Source: Blastobasis lacticolella (taxonomy: Eukaryota; Arthropoda; Insecta; Lepidoptera; Blastobasidae). From it: DNA of 64,000 nt. Positions 48,301-59,300 of this stretch are shown in pieces; position 1 is the stretch's first letter, and every line of letters starts with the position of its first letter. The notes beneath the pieces were generated by a model. That model was not told where the DNA came from. It worked only from the letters and a program-made list of their open reading frames with translations, and searched no databases. A program made the translations under genes and the position numbers. The stretch covers positions 22,891,857-22,955,856 of the forward strand of contig LR990040.1 in the NCBI GenBank assembly GCA_905147135.1, in the 5' to 3' direction.

Positions 48301-49802
48301 ATAAAAAAACATTAAAATGACTATAATAATATATGACATGTAATATCAAATTTATTTAAGAATGGATAATCGTCTACCAATACTAGCATTATTTGACTAA
48401 AGCTTTTGACCACATTGACCACAATATATTAATTTGAAAATTAGAAGCTATTGGCAATAGAGGAAATGTCTATAACTATAAAAATCATACCTCTGCGAAA
48501 GAATGAAAATGGCACAAATTAATAAGATATGATACAGTTCTGTATGGTGTTCCGCAAGTAAGTGTATTGGGACCCTTGTTATTTATAATTTATATCAATG
48601 ACATTGTTAAATCAATTAATAATCTAATTAATTTATTTGCCGATGTCTGCACTGTGGTAATAAATAATATATTTGACATTAATCTTCACAAAACAAAAAT
48701 AATTAAGTTTAAACAGAGATATAAGGGAATATAAATATGAAACATATAATATAAGAGACAAATGTAACTAAATTCCTAGGAATGTTTTTAAGGAATATGA
48801 ATTTGCGTACGCACTATAGCCCTAAACAGTCCACTGCAAGATTTAGAGCCTCTCCCTCGGAAAAAGAGGTTATAGCCATAATTTCCACGATTGGCAGGCG
48901 GATTGGAGATTATAAATATAACAATGGAAAACGCGCCTGCCCATTTTCCAGCCTACAATGACTCGCAATTTTTTGCCTCGATAACATTAGTCGGCTTGTA
49001 CGATATCCATAAGTATAAGGGGTTGCTGCTATTCTACTCTGCCGGGCACCACGCAGTTAATAAATTGGAATTTACACGGGAATTGGCATACTCACATTGA
49101 ACACGTATTAAACAGATTCAGCCAATCTTCATACGCACTTTATAAACTAAGCAAATTAGATAGTAGAAAAACTTTACGGTCCCTGCTTAGATATGGGAAT
49201 ATCTTCTAGGGCAACGCAACAGGGAACGATACAGTATTTAAAGCACAGAAACGATGCATAAGGACTATCTGCAACTTGCGACGTACGGGTGGTTGTAAGC
49301 CTTAATTTAAAGAGTTAAATTTACTAACCATGCTCTCCTCATACGTTTACGTAGGTAGGAACAGTCACCTATTCCCAAATGTTTAAAGAGCCGGCGCCGC
49401 GAGCTACATTATAAACCCTTGCAAAACGGCTGTTTAACAAAACTGTTCTTGCAATGGCCCCAAAAACCTATATCGCTATACCGAAAATACAATTAAAAGC
49501 CGAACATCTGAACCATTTTACCACAACAACAATAAATTTAATATAATTGAAAATATAAAAAATAAACCGATGTTCTTACGATGAGCAAATACATCGTAAT
49601 AAAACCTGCACATTCAGGCCATGAAGGAAAAGTACGTAAAATAGTAAATGGTAGATTTTATCATTAGTGATATTTATCATTATTTGTTTATCGTTTGTAA
49701 CCACTTCTACAATTTAATTATCTTTTTTCACTCTAATCTTTTCTTTTACAGATTATAAGAAGCGGATATTCGTTTTATGCATTTTTGAAAAATTCGTCGT
49801 AA
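39374..49802 (+). CDS. OR2: odorant receptor (insect 7tm_6 family), 391 aa, nine exons
   Basis: Exons: 39374-39556, 40040-40169, 41109-41313, 43255-43377, 45526-45648, 47053-47152, 47618-47722, 48050-48205 and 49752-49802. All junctions are GT..AG and every exon has the same length and phase as in OR1 and OR3; the coding sequence is open throughout. The start is METKLSYLSLVPHLKS. TM helices are distributed as in OR1. TM5 in exon 6 reads VFQFMLSGWILCATTYKMAS, TM6 in exon 7 contains LMCMLWESFLLCYYG, and the end is SGYSFYAFLKNSS. The C-terminal exons are closer to OR3 than to OR1. It presumably tunes an Orco-containing olfactory channel. The ligand is unknown. The introns are crowded with mobile elements, but no exon is damaged. 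Confidence 0.93.
39735..40013 (+). repeat. Interspersed repeat rep-D, in OR2 intron 1
   Basis: 'GTGGACCCGGTGCG', a CCCTACC-rich stretch, then 'GTAGTTTAAAAGATCTAAG', 'AGGGACAGACGGCGGGAA' and a terminal 'TTGTTTTATATTATATG'. It repeats at 40283-40482, 40484-40678, 53643-53845 and 58846-59548. Confidence 0.65.
40283..40678 (+). repeat. Two tandem rep-D copies, in OR2 intron 2
   Basis: Two rep-D units lie head to tail (40283-40482 and 40484-40678). Both have the 'GGCGCGACTTCGTTC' start and the 'GCGACTTTGTTTTATACTAT' end. They appear to have arisen by local duplication or repeated insertion at the same target. Confidence 0.65.
40692..40985. repeat. Two opposed SINE-A pieces, in OR2 intron 2
   Basis: 40692-40840 is SINE-A in minus orientation. 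40843-40985 is SINE-A in plus orientation and keeps a B-box remnant (TTTGAATCCCGC at about 40856). A short hairpin around 'AAACCTGCACATTCA' and its reverse follows at 40958-41000. Confidence 0.65.
41393..42429. mobile_element. 1 kb foldback element with ~180 bp inverted arms, in OR2 intron 3
   Basis: The left arm starts GCTGCTTTCCATCAAATAAC and the right arm ends with its reverse complement at 42429. Similarity extends through 'GGGCGCGGATTATATCAAGC' and repeated 'GTCGGCGACGCA' words for about 180 bp. Between the arms (41755-42250) are three direct units of about 105 bp ('CCTAGAACACTAGTTCCTAA', then 'GACAGCTGTCAAACTTAAAA'), followed by two units in reverse. The whole element is thus a near palindrome centred at about 42040. 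It has no transposase. The same inner units occur at 21440-21720. Confidence 0.8.
42430..43254. other. Rest of OR2 intron 3
   Basis: AT-rich. A stretch near 42700-42810 (translating SFKWNIKLYLFEHQKSL) resembles the extreme C-terminus of a LINE protein, but is too short for a firm call. Confidence 0.35.
43428..44150 (-). repeat. Jockey/CR1-type LINE C-terminus with L3-A tail, in OR2 intron 4
   Basis: The minus-strand translation runs FRSHLEGKAKLASTKLG, then CLLLYKAQVPPHMEFCYHLW, LDAHPHNVDPLLVTTRRFER and TIRMWNELSATLLP. The L3-A 3' tail follows (43565-43441), ending at 'TATGTCATACGG' on the plus strand. This copy links the L3-A tail to its LINE. Frame slips make it a pseudogene. Confidence 0.75.
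44386..44622 (+). repeat. Interspersed repeat rep-C, in OR2 intron 4
   Basis: 'CATATCAGCCGAAAGACGCC' to 'GCCACTTTAGCCTGGCAATC', matching 60958-61245. Confidence 0.65.
44860..45350. repeat. Pair of related fragments, in OR2 intron 4
   Basis: 44990-45055 ('TCATCAGATCAGCTCGAT') and 45290-45350 ('TCATCAGACCAGCTCCATGG') are related. Nearby 'CTCTTTGGAATG' (44869) has its complement 'CATTCCAAAGAGCC' at 45257, and 'AACTCGATGGGTTTATC' resembles 'ACACTATGGGGTTATCTT'. This suggests two copies of one repeat. Confidence 0.45.
45715..45955. repeat. Interspersed repeat, also at 15640-15850, in OR2 intron 5
   Basis: Shares 'ATGAAATGCCTC' and 'ACCGGAACACAACAATG' with the copy in OR1 intron 3. The two copies sit in different introns, so they are independent insertions. 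Confidence 0.5.
46284..46382. repeat. Perfect 32 bp hairpin, in OR2 intron 5
   Basis: 46284-46315 and 46351-46382 are exact reverse complements ('TTAATTTAGGTTCGCTCTAT', then AGCCAAAAGT), separated by 35 bases. No flanking duplication is evident. It could be a tiny MITE or a structured intronic RNA. Confidence 0.8.
48360..49560 (+). pseudogene. CR1-like LINE remnant split by rep-B, in OR2 intron 8
   Basis: 48380-48815 translates, with slips, to reverse transcriptase: FDHIDHNIL, then a VLYGVPQ-like word, LGPLLFIIYINDIVKSINN, and a catalytic box changed from FADD to FADV at 48636-48647. After the rep-B insertion at 48822-49062, coding similarity resumes (QSSYALYKLSKLDSRKTL near 49125, then KRCIRTICNLRRT near 49252). 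It is dead. Confidence 0.7.
48822..49062. repeat. Interspersed repeat rep-B, inserted in CR1-like LINE
   Basis: Diverged rep-B copy ('CACTGCAAGATTTAGAGCCT', then 'TTTTTTGCCTCGATAACATT'). It interrupts the LINE reading, so it arrived later. Confidence 0.6.
49566..49622 (+). repeat. SINE-A fragment, in OR2 intron 8
   Basis: Only the 'CCGATGTTCTTACGATGAG' to 'AAACCTGCACATTCAGGCC' part remains. Confidence 0.55.
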
Positions 49803-49888
49803 AATGAAAGTTCTAAATCTTCGTCACAAGACACTATTTACATTTCATATATTTTTGGGCCAAAAATCAAAAATGGTCGGCCAGAAGA

Positions 49889-49894
49889 AATAAA
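49889..49894 (+). promoter_or_regulatory. Candidate poly(A) signal of OR2
   Basis: AATAAA lies 87 bases after the OR2 stop codon at 49800-49802. Confidence 0.5.
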
Positions 49895-50214
49895 TATTTT
49901 ATTCCCGTCTTCTGCCCTAATGCTTGCCCTGAATAGAAATGAAGTGCTGCAAATTGTTTTTGGTACCTATACAAAGCCACAAACTTATCTGGCTAGGTGT
50001 TCAAAATTGGATCTGCGAAAAAATGGCGGTACTTCATTTTGAAATGTATTTGAAATTACATGTCAATATAATTTGTCTAAAGTGTTTAAATCTTGATCAC
50101 AATACCTATAATAAATATTAATATAAGTAACTAAATAAATTCCGATTTCAAATAACCACGAAAATTTTAATTTCATAAGCCCTAACCTAATCCCTTACCG
50201 ATCACTCTAGCTAG

Positions 50215-50440
50215 GTGTTCCTCAAGTGTCCTGTTGATAAATCAACAGGCGACTAATGCCTTGAATGAATGATGACAGATATATTTTGAGTTGTGTTTGA
50301 TGTCATCTCAGCAGAAACCCCAGACACGCCTCATGGAATAGTAACGCTGGTGACGTCACACTGGTAAGCAGGCTTAGACAGGATCTTGAAACGCCAGAGT
50401 AAAGACGTGAAAGGAAGTGCTAGATCGGTAGTTATCTATC
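50215..50440 (+). repeat. RTE LINE fragment
   Basis: Parallels 24210-24390 of the RTE copy: 'GGTGTTCCTCAAG', then 'GATGTCATCTCAGCAGAAA', 'AGGCTTAGACAGGATCTTGA' and 'GTAAAGACGTGAAAGGAAGT'. The YADD-coding stretch is partly deleted. Confidence 0.6.
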
Positions 50441-50555
50441 ATCAATCACGATTTCTATATTGGGGGTGTGAGTCAACTCAGCCCGCGTGACGAGTCGATC
50501 ATTCTATTAACTTATTTAATTTATTTTTTTACAATAATAACAGACTAAGGTCATC

Positions 50556-50735
50556 TTGGCGTAAATGCCTCTGTTGTGCTCCGCACGCGATGGCCCGCGG
50601 TCCACCTTGACCTTGATCCGGGATTTGGCGGATCAGGTAATTACAGTGAAGCGTCAGCCACCTTCGTGACCCTGTTAACAGTGGAACCTTACCAGACTGG
50701 ATAATGGTTACAAATTCCGTCGTCCGTTCAGATAA
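50556..50735 (-). repeat. SINE-A copy
   Basis: Minus-orientation body without the head ('GCGTAAATGCCTCTGTTGTG' to 'AGACTGGATAATGGTTACAA'). Confidence 0.65.
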
Positions 50736-50839
50736 AGTGACGATTTATGAAAGAGAAGCTGAAGACAGGGTACTCAGGTGCTTATTGGGAGAGTCCTATA
50801 TCCAGCAGTTGATTAGTAAGTAGTAATTTGGATAAATCA

Positions 50840-51070
50840 TCTTGGCATGAATGTCACGGCTGTGCTCTCGCGCACGAGGCCCCGAGGACCGCGTTGACCA
50901 TGATCCAGGATTTGGCAGATCAGATAATTACAGTAGTGCAGCAGTCGCAATTGACCTCCGTGACCCTGCTACCAGGGGTACCTGACCAGATTGGATCGTG
51001 GATACACATTCAGTCGCCTGTATGTTTAGGTTTCATCACGATGTTTTCCCTTAGTAGATGATTATGCACA
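50840..51070 (-). repeat. SINE-A copy
   Basis: A second minus-orientation SINE-A about 100 bases after the previous one ('CTTGGCATGAATGTCACGG' to 'CATCACGATGTTTTCCCTTA'). The 77-codon frame over it is chance. Confidence 0.7.
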
Positions 51071-52039
51071 AAATGATTGCATCTATATTAAAAATCAAAT
51101 AGGTATTAAGGTATTAGTCAGATGTAAGTTTTTCGTAATGCAAAACTCAGTAAACATGATTTGTAATTAATTTAATTTGTAATTTGCTAGTGTGACACGT
51201 GAACTAAGGTACACATCAACAACACGCCAGGTCCATCTCGACCACTGATTGCGACGCTTCTAGTTTTATCAAATTGGTTCTAACCAATTCACAAAAGTAA
51301 GGAAATTATTATTATACATTCATTAGTTTCTAAAATTAATTACAACACTACTTAGTGGACGGTGTAAAATGCAAATATTGATAGAAAATGGCAAATCGCT
51401 GTACAGGATAGCCGTTTGGTACACGGGTACTTTAGGCTAAAACAATCATTTTGAGCCGTCGTTCTTAAAAATATTCACATAGGGGGAGCAATAAATACAT
51501 CATGAATTTTTAGTATTGAATTTGATGAATATTTATTTTAAACACCTATTGTGTTTGGTATCATACTACAGCATCACCTTTGGGATACCTGTTTCCTAAA
51601 AATCCAAGAAAATTTTCAAAGCATACCATGTTTGGGCTCCTCCAGGTAGGAGACGGGTTAGTAAATTTTTGTAAAACATACGCCAAGTGTCTCTTAATAT
51701 ACTCATATCTAACGTCAAAAAGCCGATTTTAAAAATATCAACAATTACTAATTTATATCAATTTTTTATAAAGTTTCAGATTCAGAATTTTGTAAACTTA
51801 TCAGCCAACAAGTGGTCGACTTGGTAACAGGACGGCCTCTCACGATCTTCACTCAAAATAAGTGCTGGAGATGGGTGCAAAAATAACGTCACGGTAGTAT
51901 AATTATGACTTTTCACATTTTTACATCGGAATTATCTTACAAAACACGTCATTACATTAGGACACGCGGCAATAAGGACTGTGAGGGCCAGTGTATTTTC
52001 ATCAGTAGTTTCCCAATCTGCGGCATGTTATGCTTTGTC
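51071..52039. other. Spacer between convergent OR2 and OR3
   Basis: 51357-51620 is the second copy of the repeat at 8230-8475 ('TTTGGTACACGGGTACTTTA'). The rest is AT-rich, with no gene. Confidence 0.45.
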
Positions 52040-52532
52040 TAATATAGGATGATAATTTTGACAGCTCACTGATTGTTGGTCCTTGGCGCACGCCTATGAA
52101 GTGTTGTTTTTTTTTTCGATAAAATGTACTACGGATAATGTCGTACTTCATAGACAGGCCCCGCCCTTTAAGTGAAGTGTCACTAATAACGAATAACAAC
52201 AGACAATCGAAAATCGGTATTAAAATAAAATAATTGAATATTTAAAATTATCATTTAGGTGATTATATTATTTTATGTAACTAAAGTCTTATTCTTTGTT
52301 TCTATTTCAACCTTAGAGACCTGTCACAAAAACGATATCGTCATTGTGAAACGGTTTTTAATGTCGTATAAATAAATTATTAACTCAAATGAAAATAAAA
52401 ATTGTTTTGTATAATAACCATTCAACTATCGATTCCAAGTTCTATGAGAATGATATTCGATAATCGAATAAATTCATTAACGATTTTATACTACCCCATC
52501 CCTACTAGGAACTGTCAAAATTATCATCCTAT
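52040..52532. mobile_element. Candidate MITE with short inverted ends
   Basis: 'ATAGGATGATAATTTTGACA' at about 52044 is repeated in reverse at about 52508-52527 ('TGTCAAAATTATCATCCTAT'). The flanks are AT-rich with no clear duplication. The interior is non-coding. Confidence 0.5.
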
Positions 52533-52672
52533 ATTTGACTAATTATAGTCAATAACGAATGCGGCGTAAATAGGTACTAAGATGCTGCCGATACTAGTAA
52601 CGTTATTCACCCATGTCTGGCACTTCCTTCGAGTGAAGTTGCTGTGAGGCCATCATATTAGCAAAAAAAAAT

Positions 52673-53042
52673 TCTATAATAAGACCACGCTAAGTCTGAA
52701 TCGCTTATTAAACAAAAATCTCTGTATGGCAACTTGTGCTAAGTTTCTTATTCGTCATAGAACGTCATTCATAAAAGTCATAAGATATAAGTTGATTTCT
52801 GTAGGATTGTTTATTTTCGTGAGTTATGACAAATATTAGTAAATAATGGGCAGAACAATTAAAAAGAAAGTGCGGCAGATAATTTTCAGCGAGATTAATA
52901 ATTTAGACAAAAGTTCAAGCTACTTGTAACGAAATAACTGAATGTTTACAAGAAGGACTGACGAGGACTAAGGATTATTGCCATATCCACACTTTATAAT
53001 TTTAACGACTGTCAGTCAATTCGGACTTATCGTGGTCCTATT
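52673..53042. mobile_element. Candidate 370 bp MITE with ~30 bp TIRs
   Basis: Left 'CTATAATAAGACCACGCTAA' (then GTCTGAAT). Right, read inward: 'CTATAATAGGACCACGATAA' (then GTCCGAAT). The right part, including 'TTGCCATATCCACACTTTAT', also occurs at 31290-31350. It is non-coding and lies just downstream of the OR3 stop codon. Confidence 0.6.
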
Positions 53043-53323
53043 ATAGTACGATTTGCTCGTCGTTAATAATTATGATCGTCAATATTAACTAAGAGATAAA
53101 TTAGATTATTAACATTACTATTCTAAATTATAATATGCTAACCGTAATAGAGCGAGGAAAACTAGGTACCAAGAAAACAAAAGCGAGCACCATGAAGGCT
53201 TTTCTACAGTTCCATGCAAACGGGGTGAAGTCAACTACGAAATTGTGTAGTTAGAGTAAATTGCAATAGATGGCGCTAGAATAATTAACAATGACGGATC
53301 GACGATTTTGAGTCTGTTGGCTT

Positions 53324-56300
53324 TCAGTTTGAGTTTTTCAAGAACGCGTAGAATGAATAACCGCTTCTTATTACCTGTAACAATAAGTACTTATCTATAA
53401 TATGCAGACAAAATTACATATTAAATGAAATATTTACCGGTGCTTGGACTCTGTCAAGCATGAGGAGTTCGCCTATTTAGGTATTACCACTTTCTGACAA
53501 CTGAAATATTAAAAAGTGAGTGGGGAGAAATCCACTTAAATTTTAAAGTTCTACACTTCTTTCGTACCTGGCCCAAGCGTTTCGCCTATGGGAAGCATGG
53601 CCATTGGAAGTCTACCTTCTCTATAATTATCTATACTTCACTACATAGTATAAAACAAAGTCGCTTTCTCTGTCCCTATGTCCCTTTGTATGCTTAAATC
53701 TTTAAAACTACGCAACGGATTCTGATGCGGGTTTCAACAGCAGATAGAGTGATTCAAGAGGAAGGTTTATAAGCAAGTAGAAAGAGGGTAGGTAGGAGTA
53801 AAGTAGGTGTACGCGAACGAAGTCGCGCCGGGTCCACTAGTATATTATAAAGAGGAAATATTTGATTGTTTGTTTTGTTGCTTCTGCGTATATTTGCCAG
53901 CTGATTGCGTCGCTGAAGATCGACTTTTATTTATTGTATAGGGTGATCCAAAAAGAAAGAAAGTAAGAAGACATTTATTACACGTAGACACCACAACACG
54001 ATATTTTAAATTAAAATTCATTTATTTCAGACGAAGTAGTCCATATTTCATTAGAATGTCAACGTTTATTATTTAGGTACAAATAAAACAAGGAACTAAG
54101 CGTACATAACAAAAATATAATTATTTTAGAAAAAAACAATAAAAAAAGAATAATCATAGTACCTACCTACAGTTTATCTATGCAAAAATGTTTGCTTTAA
54201 AACATGATTAGAAATATAACTAGAAGTGTTATTTCATAGATCATTTATTCAATGTAATTAATGTATAATGCAATTTATACTTTAAAACTTTAAACTTTAT
54301 TTATTTCATATGACAATTTTTAATTGTTCCTTATGGAAATTTCAACTTCCCGTATGTTCTCATCACTTCTTCTTAATCCTGGCTGCCCTGTTTGTTTAAT
54401 GTTCGTTGTGGAACCTGTCTGCTCGAAGATCTCGACCAAAGATCCAATTAAATTAACACATGGTCACTCACACGACGTAATCCGTATTAAAGTCTAAACG
54501 TAGGAATAGTTGTTTTTGTAAAATTGTTTATAATAAAAAACACGCTGTTGTCCCGTAAAGTGCTCTATCGTGACTGAAATTGCATGAGACAACGTATAGT
54601 GTCCCGCTTTCGAGAAATTCAGTCTTGCTATTTGCATAGCTTTTGGCCCACCCTGTACTAGCCAGGCATTTGACCGCCATCTCACCTGGTGGTAGACTAA
54701 CCTCAATGCACGAAACGTTCACCCATCGAGGTCCCGGACTCTGCGTGCGCTAAATTTAGGTTATTGACCAGAGACGTTTATAATACCAACCGAAATCAAT
54801 GTCCTGTTTGTCAAAGGTATGATCCCTCCTCCTAAGAGTAGCATGGGTCGCTTGACCCTCTCCATGAAGATAATAAGGTTTTTACGTTGGGCGACCGGTA
54901 GTTGCAACCAATCCATATTGTTGGCGGACACTATGAGGCCTTCACTCTGCAAATCAAAAATAAATAACAGTTCTGATAATAAATATATACATAATACTGA
55001 CTGAGACCCCAAACCATTCTTATTTTATTTTAATTAACTGATAATTGTACACAATAATGATATATAGAAAAATATAACAGTATAAGACACAACAGGCGCT
55101 GCTTATTTCTAAAAATAAATTTCTTCGGCCTACTGGGATTCTCCAACTTTTAGTATGAATAAAATTAATCACTTGGCGTTAATGTCACGGTTGTGCTCTC
55201 GTGCTGGAGAGTCCGGGGTCCGCCTTGACCATGATTCAGGATTTGGCTGATCAGAAATGAAATGAGATGAAATATTTATTGAATATGGAGTTTGGGTTTT
55301 GTAATTTTGCAGTTTCAGATGCAGATAATTGCATAGGAGCGGAACTTACCTCTATAAGGATATAATTACTGACCTCAAGGTAGAGGTCGTTTCCGTAGTA
55401 GCAGAACAAGTAACTCTCCCACAGCATACACAAAAGATACAAAAACATAGAAATGAACTCAACCGACGCCGGACTTACCTGTAAAATAAGTAGCAAGAAT
55501 TGAAATGAAAAATTGAAGTCATAAACAAGAATAGCACGAAAAGACGGAACGAGTTAAGAAATTATGTGTGGAGTCGAGAATAAAATACGTTTAAATTGAC
55601 TTTTAACAATTTTTTTATTTTTTTTTATCTTGTCCTTAATCTCGTGAGCCACTTCACTCCGCTATGTACCAAAGACTATTTTCCCTCTTTTGTATCAATG
55701 ATTATTTTTTTATTTCAATACAAACCATAACTAATTATATACAGTATACACTATAACGACGGTTAACAATTTACACGTTAACGTTTAACAGTTTAACAAT
55801 AAGTCTGATTTATTTCTACTTTTCAATTAACAGGATTAGATAAAAAAAAGTAAATTCGAGACGATGGGGTCCTGGGGGCCGAATTCCCGAAATATCTTCC
55901 AGGGTCTATCTGCCCGCCTGATCGAGACGACCGGAAACCCACAGGCTGGTGCGTTCCTCGGGCAGAGTTTGAGTAACGCCGCCTACGAACTCTCCCACTT
56001 GGCGATTTGAAATATTTTTATGTATGATTTTGTTTTTAATTTTTTTACATATATTTTAATTACGTAGGTAACTAGTTTTACCAATAAAATACTTAATATT
56101 GTTAAAAGATATAAGTATTTGGGTTCAGCTACGTCCGCGTGGAAATAGTTTTATGGGAGTTTAGATTTGGCCCGCGCGACTATCATAAACTTAACTACAT
56201 TCGCCTTCCTTGACTGCACCGAAGTCGTATAATATGAATTTATAAAAATACACAGAATTAATTATATCCTGTAAATTTCAATTAATTTTTAATAAATCAC

Positions 56301-59300
56301 ATATGGAAATGGTGGGAGTTTGTTAGTTAAAAATAAGGAAAATATTAGAGTACTGGTCGGGGGATACATAATAGAGATCGTGGAGGAGTGAATATATCTC
56401 ATAGGTAGTTACTTGAACCCAAAAAGAAGCAACTCACATTAGCCATTCTGTACGTAGTGCAGCAAAGAATCCACCCACTGAGCGTGAATTGGACGATTAG
56501 GACTGTACTGAATATATCCTGAATCTTTCTGTTGTAGCTGAAAATGATTTAAGTTAAATAGGCCACAAATTATCGAAATGCAAAACGTGTTTGGCAAAGA
56601 ATTATGGTCGCGTGAATGGATATAATTCAAATCATCGATTTGCAATCAAATTTTCAAGCCTGTGAAGGTAGAAGTGAAGTCAGTAGTAGATTCAGTAAAA
56701 TAAGGTATGTGATCCTCAATATCTTGTATATGCGTCAACTGGGGTATGTTTTGATATAACGGGGCTCCACGCATGATTAGTGGTTCGAGATTCTAGCTAC
56801 TCTTGGTGATGGGTGTTAAAGGTGGCGAAGATCACCACTTCGGCATAGCTACCGCTGGGATACCGCTCGAGCACATGGTCTATCGCCCTCTCAATGTGCC
56901 AAAATAAGCTGTCAGCTTCGGCATTTCCGCGGTGGGACCTGTAGGAGCACGCGTAGATCTGGATGTGGTTACCGTGATCAACGCGCGCCCATAGCATAGA
57001 CTAGACAGTTGGGAAAACCCTACTACCAGCGTTCGACTGTCCATTTGGCGAAACCCGGGGCTCTCGTGCAGGAAATAGAGGGCTATACATGCGGACGCGA
57101 ACTAATCTCGTATTCAGGCGCGGATCCATGATTTGGTTGAGGGGGGGGGAGGGCAAAAGTCAAAATTATAGGTATCAACCATGATAGCAAAAATTTTGCT
57201 TTTTAATAGGGTGACTAATAAATGAATGAGCGGAGCGACCTCAGAAATTTTTAGTTTTACAACCTGGGAGAGAACAATGAATGTATGAGCGAGTATAGCA
57301 AGCAAAAAATTTTTGATATTTTGGGTCTTAAAAGCTGGAATGACCGAAGAGAGCCCGACAGTGAAAGCGAAATTAAAGAATGAGCGAGCGGAGTGTTATT
57401 AAAGCCTCAGATGATTATTAAATGGCAATTTTGGACATTTTTGGTCTTAACAGCAATGGGTGATCTTAACAGTAATTGAAGGAAATCAATGAATGAGTGA
57501 CCGGAACGAGCTAGATGAATGTTTGTCGAATGTCGAAATTTTTGACATTTTGGGTCTTATCAGCAAGGGGTAATCTTACCAAATGTTATCACAGCCCATA
57601 ACAGTCCACAGCAGGACTTAGGGCCTCTCCCACAAAAATGGAGGTTTATTTATTTATTTAACAATTTATTGTGCACAAAGAAAGTTACAATAATATGAAC
57701 ATAAAGATAACAATCACAAAAGCTACAGCTTATTTCTAAAAAGAATTGTCTTACAGCAGACCTACCGAACAGAAAGGGCTAGAATAGAGAGGCAGGTATG
57801 ACGTGCACCCAAATACATCATATAATTGAATTACTTAAATAAGAATCTATATATATATATAATAGTAATATTATCTACATATATAATAAATAACACAAAT
57901 ACTAAATAAATACCTATAAGTATATAAGGTTATTGCCATAATCTCCACGCTTGGCAGGCGGGTTGGAGATCGCAGTGTTATAATATAACAATGGAAAATG
58001 CTGCTGCCCATTTTCCAGTCTACGGAGGCGCTTAGATCTTTTGCCTCGAAAACATTAGTCGCCTTGTACGACACCCACGAGTGTAAGGAATTGGTGCTAT
58101 TCTACTCTGCCGGACACCACACGGCCGAATGTAACTTAGGGAAATCAATAAATGAGCGACCGTAAGAAAAGTAACTGAAAACTATGAATAGATAATTTAA
58201 TGATTTGAAAGATTGGTAAATAGTATGAAAAAACTGAAGTAGTAAATGAATAAGTGAGAGACGCGAGCTCGAAATTTTTGTCATTTTTTGTTCTAAAAAG
58301 CTGGAGTGATTAATAAAATCAACAAAATAATTGGGCAAGCGCAGCGAGCTCGGAATTGTTGGCCTTTTCGCTCATAAAACCGTGGGCGATTTTGAGTCAG
58401 AGTCATTGACTCCAACCTGGATCCGCGCCTGCACGTTTTAGACGTGTATTAATTTTTAAAATCTCTTTATGACATCCCTCGAAATTGACTTACGAAGAAG
58501 ATGACTGACCTTCAAAATGTCGTTCTTCAATATTGACTTTTCAACAAAATAACCTGCCTCGCTAAAAGGTCTTCACGTTGCAATCTATCTGTTCAGTTTA
58601 TGTTGGTTCATAGATGAGAACTTTACATCAGAACTAAAATTAAAATGTGATAGGTGGTAAGACAAACTTACTTGTCAATTTCAGCATAATGCTCTAACAG
58701 CGCTCTAAAGCGTATGTTCATCGCATTTGTGACCTCTATATCCATTTTCGAAGCAAACTCTTTACTCTTTTCGACAAACGTTTCTAAGTCCAGCCTGCAA
58801 AAAATTGCGAAGAGAAATATGACAAATACATGGTTGTATTAATGTACTAGTTCGCGACTTGTTCACTCACTTTTTGAATCACTCTATCTATTGTTGAAAA
58901 CTGCACTGAAATTCATTGTGTAGTTTAAAAAATCTAAGGGGCTATCTCCACGAGCGAGAGAATCGCGACGTATCCGCGCTTCTATAGTCGGATAATCTCC
59001 ACGTACGAGCGATTATTCCGCCAGCGTATCGTCGCGACTGGTAACGGAATCGCCGCATGCCCGCGACGACTCGTAACGGAATCGCCGTGTTTCCGCGACG
59101 AGGCGTTGTGCAGTTTTGTTGAAAGAGTTCAGTTAGGTGCCAGACGAGAGCGAAATAAGTAGTGTCTCAGTCAATAAAATATTTTTTATTATGGAACGCA
59201 ACGCTGAAATGACGCTACGTTTGACAGCGCCAGTGTTGCCACGCGCGCGCCCGCCGCGCGCTCGCTGCGAGAGCGCCACGTTAAGCGGCGAGCGCGCGGC

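Noticed and set aside
56439..56645. 68-codon minus-strand frame over OR3 exon 6
   Set aside because: Same trap as in OR1: intron sequence plus the wrong frame of exon 6.
58672..58794. OR3 exon 5 suspected missing because no long open frame is listed there
   Set aside because: The exon is present and open on the minus strand with proper AG/GT borders. It is only 123 nt long.
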